From Aliivibrio fischeri (GTDB taxonomy: Bacteria; Pseudomonadota; Gammaproteobacteria; Enterobacterales; Vibrionaceae), in contig CP160629.1 of assembly GCA_038993745.2 (NCBI GenBank), forward strand, positions 1,302,001-1,366,000: a stretch of 64,000 nucleotides of DNA. The letters are read 5' to 3'. Positions 58,233 to 64,000 of this stretch are shown piece by piece. The number at the start of each line of letters is the position of its first letter. Position 1 is the first letter of the stretch. Under the pieces are notes generated by a model. The model was not told the DNA's origin. It did not search any database and saw only the letters and a program-made list of their open reading frames with translations. Made by a program: the position numbers and the translations under genes.

Positions 58233-58295
58233 ATGAATGATAAAGAAATAAATGACTACGCTCCATTTGAACCCTCTGCAATAGCAAAATCATAA
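58233..58295 (+). pseudogene. 20-codon stub, possible remnant of a third immunity gene
   Basis: The frame MNDKEINDYAPFEPSAIAKS starts after a spacer that resembles the one before copy 2: both have GATTGA(G/T)GTGA shortly after the previous stop and (G/A)TTAAATAATG at the start. The first residues (DKEIND) resemble HKDIDN of copy 2. Nothing similar follows, so the rest of the copy has been lost or replaced. Confidence 0.45.
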
Positions 58296-58310
58296 TACAA
58301 CAAACATAAA

Positions 58311-58332
58311 AAAGCGGCGATGACGCCGCTTT
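58311..58332. terminator. terminator between type VI cassette and heme receptor
   Basis: AAAGCGGCG and CGCCGCTTT form a perfect 9-bp stem. The U run lies on the minus strand, so it mainly ends the receptor transcript. Confidence 0.85.
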
Positions 58333-58363
58333 GAACTAGCCAATTAACGTTGAGTGCTATTTT

Positions 58364-60562
58364 TTAGAATTTATAATCTAACTCAATACCCCAGTTACGA
58401 CCTGCTTGAGCTTTACGATCAATGCCATCATCGCCAGATTCAGTACCAATCATGTCGTTGTACAACCAGTACTGCTTATCAAATGCATTAAATAAACCAC
58501 CACGAAGTGTTAAATCTTTCATTGGTTTATAGTAAGCGGTTAAATCCACCAAGGTGTAGCCAGCGACATTGATGTTTTCATAACCCTCATTTGACCATTT
58601 GTCTTTTCCTGCAACCATATTAATGTTTAATAAAGCACCGTAAGTGTAACCAACAGAGTCATAACCTAAGCCTAGGTTTGAAGTAAGAGGAGCAACACTG
58701 TCTATCGGAGCCCCTGTCTTTTTATCTCGGCCTTCTGCGTAAGCAATGCTTAATTTAGAGTACGTGCCTTGAGGTGCATTGAAGGCTTTATCTAATAAAT
58801 ACGTTGAGCTAAATTCAATACCATAAATTTCCGCTGAATCGATATTCTCTTTTGTATAATGCTCTTTACCATCGTTCGGGCCACCAACGACTTTACCTAA
58901 GTATTGTTGATTGATGAAATCAGAATAATCATTATAGAAAGCGATTAATTCAAGTTGTACGGCATTAGATTGAGCTCGAATACCTGCTTCATACGAAATA
59001 CTGCTTTCCGCTTTTAGATCTGGGTTTGCATCGATGACAGCGCCACTATCGTAAAAGTAGTACATATCTTGCAGAGTCGGGGCTTTGAATCCTTGGCTAA
59101 TTTGACCAAGTACGCTGAAATTATTATTAATATGGTAAACCGAACCTAACTTAGCTGTGAAAGCGTCATTTTGGCTATCAGGATATTTTGTTTTAAAGCC
59201 ATCATTTGTTTCAGGTTCTGCTTTGAATGAGTCATAGCGTAAACCTGCTGTTAGCACTAATTGTTCATTGAATAAGAAAGCTTGGTCTTGTGCAAAAATA
59301 CCGTATTGAGTCATTGTTGCATCAGGCATATCGGTATGACCTGGCCCAACGGTGCCTTTGTCGTATTTATAATCGGTGTTTTCAGTTGCGAACTTGTTTT
59401 GTCTAAAGCTTACACCATAAGTGATTTGATGGAATCCTTCTCCAAACTCGGCAATTTTATCAAATTGTGCGTCAAACTGGATAGAATCATCAGTAGCAAT
59501 ACGTTCACGCATACGACGACCACTACCATAAGGACCTGTTGAAGTATCGTAGTTTTCTGACAATGATTCAGTTTGTTGTACGTTTAATTTTGATTCTAGC
59601 GTATCGAATAATGAATTATTCGCTTGCCATTCGTGCTCTAAACCAACACGTAATCGAGTGTTTGTATCTTTATTGTAATTGTCATAATAAGTAATGATTG
59701 GGGTGCCTCGACTCATCATCGAATAACCATTTTGCGATAATTCATCTTCATCGTATTGAGAGGTGAAGTATTCAACAGTAGCACCGATACGATGTGAATC
59801 GTTTAATTGGTAAAAGGCTTTAGCAAGAAGGTTACCGATTTGTGCATCGGCTGGGTTAGCAGCACCGCGATCAGGACCTTCAATATCAGCACCATTTGAA
59901 TGAGTTTGTGATTCATTGCCTTTTTTATACGTTAGCATGATAAGTGTTTCTAACTCTGCCGCACGCATTGCCCATGTGCCCGTTGTCTTTGAGCTTGTAT
60001 CAATGCTGTTATAGCTGGTTTTTACTTCAAATGCATTTTCATCGCCATCGGTTCTTAAGATATCTTCAGGATTTTTCGTTTCCATTAGCACTGTTCCGCC
60101 AAGTGCATCTGAGCCGTATAGAGTAGAAGAAGGTCCTTTGTTTACCTCAATTGCTTTTAGCGTATCTATTTCAATAGTGCTAGGGTATTTACGTTGTTCG
60201 TTTGCACCAGGGTTATAAGGCGTTGGTTGTTGAACACCATCAACTAACATTTTTATACGGCTGTCACTCATGCCTCGTACGGTAAATCCTGATAGACCAA
60301 AACGGCCACCACCATTAGCCGAAACACCTGGAGTGTATTTCAGAGCATCTTGAATGTCGGTTGCCATTGTTTTTTCAATATCATCTGATGTGACTTTTGA
60401 AATTGAACTAGATGTGTCTTTAATGCTTTGCTCTGTACGAGTTGCAGAAACAACCACTTCATCAAACATGGTTGTTTCTTTATTTGATGAGGTTTCAGCC
60501 TGGAGAGTGGGAGATAGTGCAACGAGAATAGACGCTGCTAAAAATGTTTTTTTATTAGACAT
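58364..60562 (-). CDS. TonB-dependent heme receptor (HutA/HuvA-like)
   Basis: 732-residue outer-membrane receptor with signal peptide (cleavage near LQA-ETSS), TonB box region FDEVVVSATRTEQS, plug domain (ALKYTPGVSANGGG, GFTVRGMSDSRIKMLVDGVQ, LYGSDALGGTVLM) and a 22-strand-type barrel ending in YKF. Heme-receptor motifs are recognisable as FKAPTLQDMYY (FRAP-like) and NPDL (NPNL-like). It imports heme, and perhaps hemoglobin heme, using TonB energy. The frame is intact, but ExbD and HutD are broken in this sequence. A near-perfect Fur box precedes it. Confidence 0.9.
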   Translation of the reverse strand: MSNKKTFLAASILVALSPTLQAETSSNKETTMFDEVVVSATRTEQSIKDTSSSISKVTSDDIEKTMATDIQDALKYTPGVSANGGGRFGLSGFTVRGMSDSRIKMLVDGVQQPTPYNPGANEQRKYPSTIEIDTLKAIEVNKGPSSTLYGSDALGGTVLMETKNPEDILRTDGDENAFEVKTSYNSIDTSSKTTGTWAMRAAELETLIMLTYKKGNESQTHSNGADIEGPDRGAANPADAQIGNLLAKAFYQLNDSHRIGATVEYFTSQYDEDELSQNGYSMMSRGTPIITYYDNYNKDTNTRLRVGLEHEWQANNSLFDTLESKLNVQQTESLSENYDTSTGPYGSGRRMRERIATDDSIQFDAQFDKIAEFGEGFHQITYGVSFRQNKFATENTDYKYDKGTVGPGHTDMPDATMTQYGIFAQDQAFLFNEQLVLTAGLRYDSFKAEPETNDGFKTKYPDSQNDAFTAKLGSVYHINNNFSVLGQISQGFKAPTLQDMYYFYDSGAVIDANPDLKAESSISYEAGIRAQSNAVQLELIAFYNDYSDFINQQYLGKVVGGPNDGKEHYTKENIDSAEIYGIEFSSTYLLDKAFNAPQGTYSKLSIAYAEGRDKKTGAPIDSVAPLTSNLGLGYDSVGYTYGALLNINMVAGKDKWSNEGYENINVAGYTLVDLTAYYKPMKDLTLRGGLFNAFDKQYWLYNDMIGTESGDDGIDRKAQAGRNWGIELDYKF

Positions 60563-61866
<1,304 letters not shown>

Positions 61867-61883
61867 TTCGGGGCTAGAAACTT

Positions 61884-64000
61884 ATGAAATTCAGTGAATC
61901 TTGGCTACGCGAGTGGGTTAAACCTGCTATTAACAGCGAAGAGCTAGCTCACCAAATCACAATGGCTGGTTTGGAAGTTGATGAAGTTGCACCTGTTGCT
62001 GGTGAGTTCACCGGCGTTAAAGTAGGTAAAGTGGTTGAGTGTGGTCAACACCCAGACGCAGACAAACTTCGTGTAACTAAAATTGATATCGGCGAAGAAG
62101 AGCTTTTAGACATCGTTTGTGGTGCATCTAACTGTCGTCTTGGACTAACGGTTGCAGTTGCGACTGTTGGCGCAGTACTTCCTGGTAACTTCAAAATTAA
62201 GAAAGCAAAACTACGTGGTGTTCCATCACACGGTATGCTTTGTTCTTTCTCTGAGCTAGGTATCGATGTTGAATCTGAAGGTATTTTAGAATTACCTGAA
62301 GGTACAACACTAGGTGCAGATGTTCGTGATATTTTAGAGCTTAACGACGTTGCTATCGACGTTGACTTAACAGCAAACCGTGCTGACTGTTTCAGCATTC
62401 GTGGTTTAGCTCGTGAAGTAGGTGTTCTTAACCGTGCAGACGTTACAGAACCTACTATTGCAGCAGTAGCGACAAGCATTGAAGATGCAGTATCTATCGA
62501 AGTTAAAGCAACTGAAGCATGTCCACGTTACCTTGGTCGTGTTATCAAGAACGTAAACGCTAAAGCTGAAACACCAATTTGGATGCAAGAGAAACTGCGT
62601 CGTTGTGGTATTCGCTCAATCGATGCGATTGTTGATATTACAAACTACGTAATGCTTGAGCAAGGCCAACCTATGCACGCGTTTGATCTAGCTAAGATCG
62701 ACGGTGGCATTGTGGTTCGTATGGCTGAGCAAGATGAGAAACTGACTCTTCTTGATGGCAACGAAGCAAAATTAAACGACAACACATTAGTGATTGCAGA
62801 CCAAAATAAAGCACTAGCAATCGCTGGTATCTTTGGTGGTCAAGAGTCTGGTGTTACTTCTGAAACAACTGACATCATGCTTGAGTGTGCATTCTTCGCA
62901 CCTGATCACATCCGTGGTCGTGCACGTGCATACGGTCTACACACTGATTCTTCTCTACGTTTTGAACGTGGTGTTGATTCAACGCTACAAGCAGCAGCAA
63001 TGGAGCGCGCAACACAGCTTCTAGTTGAACTTTGTGGTGGTGAAGTAGCTCCTGTTGTTGCTGTTGAATCAGAAGCTGATTTACCAAAAGCAAACACAGT
63101 TGAATTACGTCGTAGTAAGTTAGATGGTCTATTAGGTCATCACATCCCATCAACAGATGTGGTTGAGATCCTTACTCGTCTAGGTTGTGCAGTTGAAAGT
63201 ACTGACACAGGTTGGACTGCAAGCTCTCCATCATGGCGTTTTGATATTGCAATCGAGCAAGACCTAATTGAAGAAGTAGGTCGTATCTACGGTTACAATA
63301 ACATTCCTAACCAAGCGCCTGTTGCTGCACTTAACATGAACGATCACAAAGAAGCAAACCAACCGCTTAAGCGTGTTCGTGATCTTCTTGTTGACCGTGG
63401 TTACCACGAAGCAATTACCTACAGCTTTGTAGAGCCAGAGCAACAAAAACTGATCGTGCCTGAGATTGAGCCGTTAATTCTGCCATTCCCAATCTCAGCT
63501 GAAATGTCAGCAATGCGTTTAAGCCTATGGACTGGTTTGATCAATACCGTTGTTCATAACCAAAAACGTCAACAACCACGCGTTCGTTTATTCGAATCTG
63601 GTCTGCGTTTTATTCCAGAAGAATCAGCAGAAAACGGCATGCGTCAAGAAATGATGCTTGCTGGTATCATCGCTGGTACTCGTGGTGAAGAACACTGGGA
63701 TATCGCAACAAACACAGTTGATTTCTTTGATCTTAAAGGCGATTTAGAAGCGGTTCTTGAACTAACTGCTAACGAATTAGCGTATGAGTTTAAAGCGGCT
63801 AAGCACCCAGCACTTCACCCAGGCCAAACAGCAGCTATCGTTGTTGATGGTAAAGAAGTTGGTTTCATTGGTACAGTACACCCAGAGCTAGAGCGTAAGT
63901 TTGGCTTAAACGGTCGTACAATCATGTTTGAAATCGAGTGGGACGCAATCAATACTCGCGTTATCCCAGAAGCTGCATCAGTATCTAAGTTCCCTGCAAA
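61884..64000 (+). CDS. pheT: phenylalanyl-tRNA synthetase beta subunit (runs off right edge)
   Basis: About 705 codons are visible of a usual 795. It begins [20 protein letters not shown]; an OB-fold tRNA-binding domain lies near residues 40-150 ([16 protein letters not shown]), followed by the B3/B4 editing domain ([33 protein letters not shown]), the B5 domain and the catalytic-like domain. The C-terminal anticodon-binding domain is beyond the window. It follows pheS by 17 bases, so the two are one operon. The frame is intact to the edge. Confidence 0.96.
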   Translation, partial: MKFSESWLREWVKPAINSEELAHQITMAGLEVDEVAPVAGEFTGVKVGKVVECGQHPDADKLRVTKIDIGEEELLDIVCGASNCRLGLTVAVATVGAVLPGNFKIKKAKLRGVPSHGMLCSFSELGIDVESEGILELPEGTTLGADVRDILELNDVAIDVDLTANRADCFSIRGLAREVGVLNRADVTEPTIAAVATSIEDAVSIEVKATEACPRYLGRVIKNVNAKAETPIWMQEKLRRCGIRSIDAIVDITNYVMLEQGQPMHAFDLAKIDGGIVVRMAEQDEKLTLLDGNEAKLNDNTLVIADQNKALAIAGIFGGQESGVTSETTDIMLECAFFAPDHIRGRARAYGLHTDSSLRFERGVDSTLQAAAMERATQLLVELCGGEVAPVVAVESEADLPKANTVELRRSKLDGLLGHHIPSTDVVEILTRLGCAVESTDTGWTASSPSWRFDIAIEQDLIEEVGRIYGYNNIPNQAPVAALNMNDHKEANQPLKRVRDLLVDRGYHEAITYSFVEPEQQKLIVPEIEPLILPFPISAEMSAMRLSLWTGLINTVVHNQKRQQPRVRLFESGLRFIPEESAENGMRQEMMLAGIIAGTRGEEHWDIATNTVDFFDLKGDLEAVLELTANELAYEFKAAKHPALHPGQTAAIVVDGKEVGFIGTVHPELERKFGLNGRTIMFEIEWDAINTRVIPEAASVSKFPA

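Overview
The window looks like a chromosomal segment from an Aliivibrio-type Vibrionaceae (A. fischeri / A. salmonicida / A. logei group). The reasons are AT-rich DNA, YiaY, TyrP, RibA and YfaY proteins that read like Vibrionaceae/Enterobacteria homologues, the Vibrio gene order tonB-exbB-exbD-hutBCD divergent from hutWXZ, and a VgrG / DUF4123 / VasX-like / immunity cassette. The genus call is inference from remembered families; no search was run.

Layout. 0-6.3 kb: end of an unknown gene, a small lipoprotein, and an RND efflux operon with two lipoprotein adaptors whose pump gene is frameshifted. 6.3-10.2 kb: metC, a small acidic protein, the alcohol dehydrogenase yiaY, and ribA. 10.3-15.4 kb: an iron-related operon (imelysin, di-heme DUF1111 protein, imelysin lipoprotein, DUF1513 protein) behind two Fur-box-like sites. 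15.4-20.6 kb: ycbL, a small basic winged-helix-like protein, a DUF3943 protein, tyrP with two TyrR-like boxes, and yfaY. 20.6-28 kb (minus strand): yfaE, a TPR-GAF-GGDEF protein, nrdB, nrdA with NrdR boxes and a DnaA box, and ubiG. 28.3-38 kb: gyrA, small housekeeping genes, a YegD-type Hsp70 with an exact 180-bp tandem duplication, yqfB, an M50 protease, a Spo0M protein and small enzymes. 38.2-41.4 kb: thrS-infC-rpmI-rplT, with a tRNA-like operator before thrS and an AUU start on infC. 60.8-64 kb: pheS and the 5' part of pheT.

Between rplT and pheS, which are contiguous in E. coli, lie about 19 kb of accessory DNA: a ferric-reductase-like gene, the TonB/heme uptake locus, an auxiliary type VI secretion cassette, and a heme receptor gene. 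The heme locus should form one machine: outer-membrane receptor, TonB-ExbB-ExbD energiser, HutBCD importer, and HutWXZ for using heme inside the cell. Fur-like boxes sit at its divergent promoter and before the receptor.

The most striking feature is decay. I find eight places where a single missing base, mostly in a short homopolymer, breaks an otherwise continuous protein: the RND pump, the ferric reductase, hutD, exbD, hutW (twice), hutX and the VasX-like effector. Six of the eight lie within 42.8-49.3 kb. Long core genes (gyrA, nrdA, thrS, pheT) are intact. This looks like real loss of heme uptake in a host-adapted lineage, but all events are contractions, so homopolymer sequencing error must be excluded. 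The VasX effector is followed by two related immunity genes and a 20-codon stub that looks like the start of a third.
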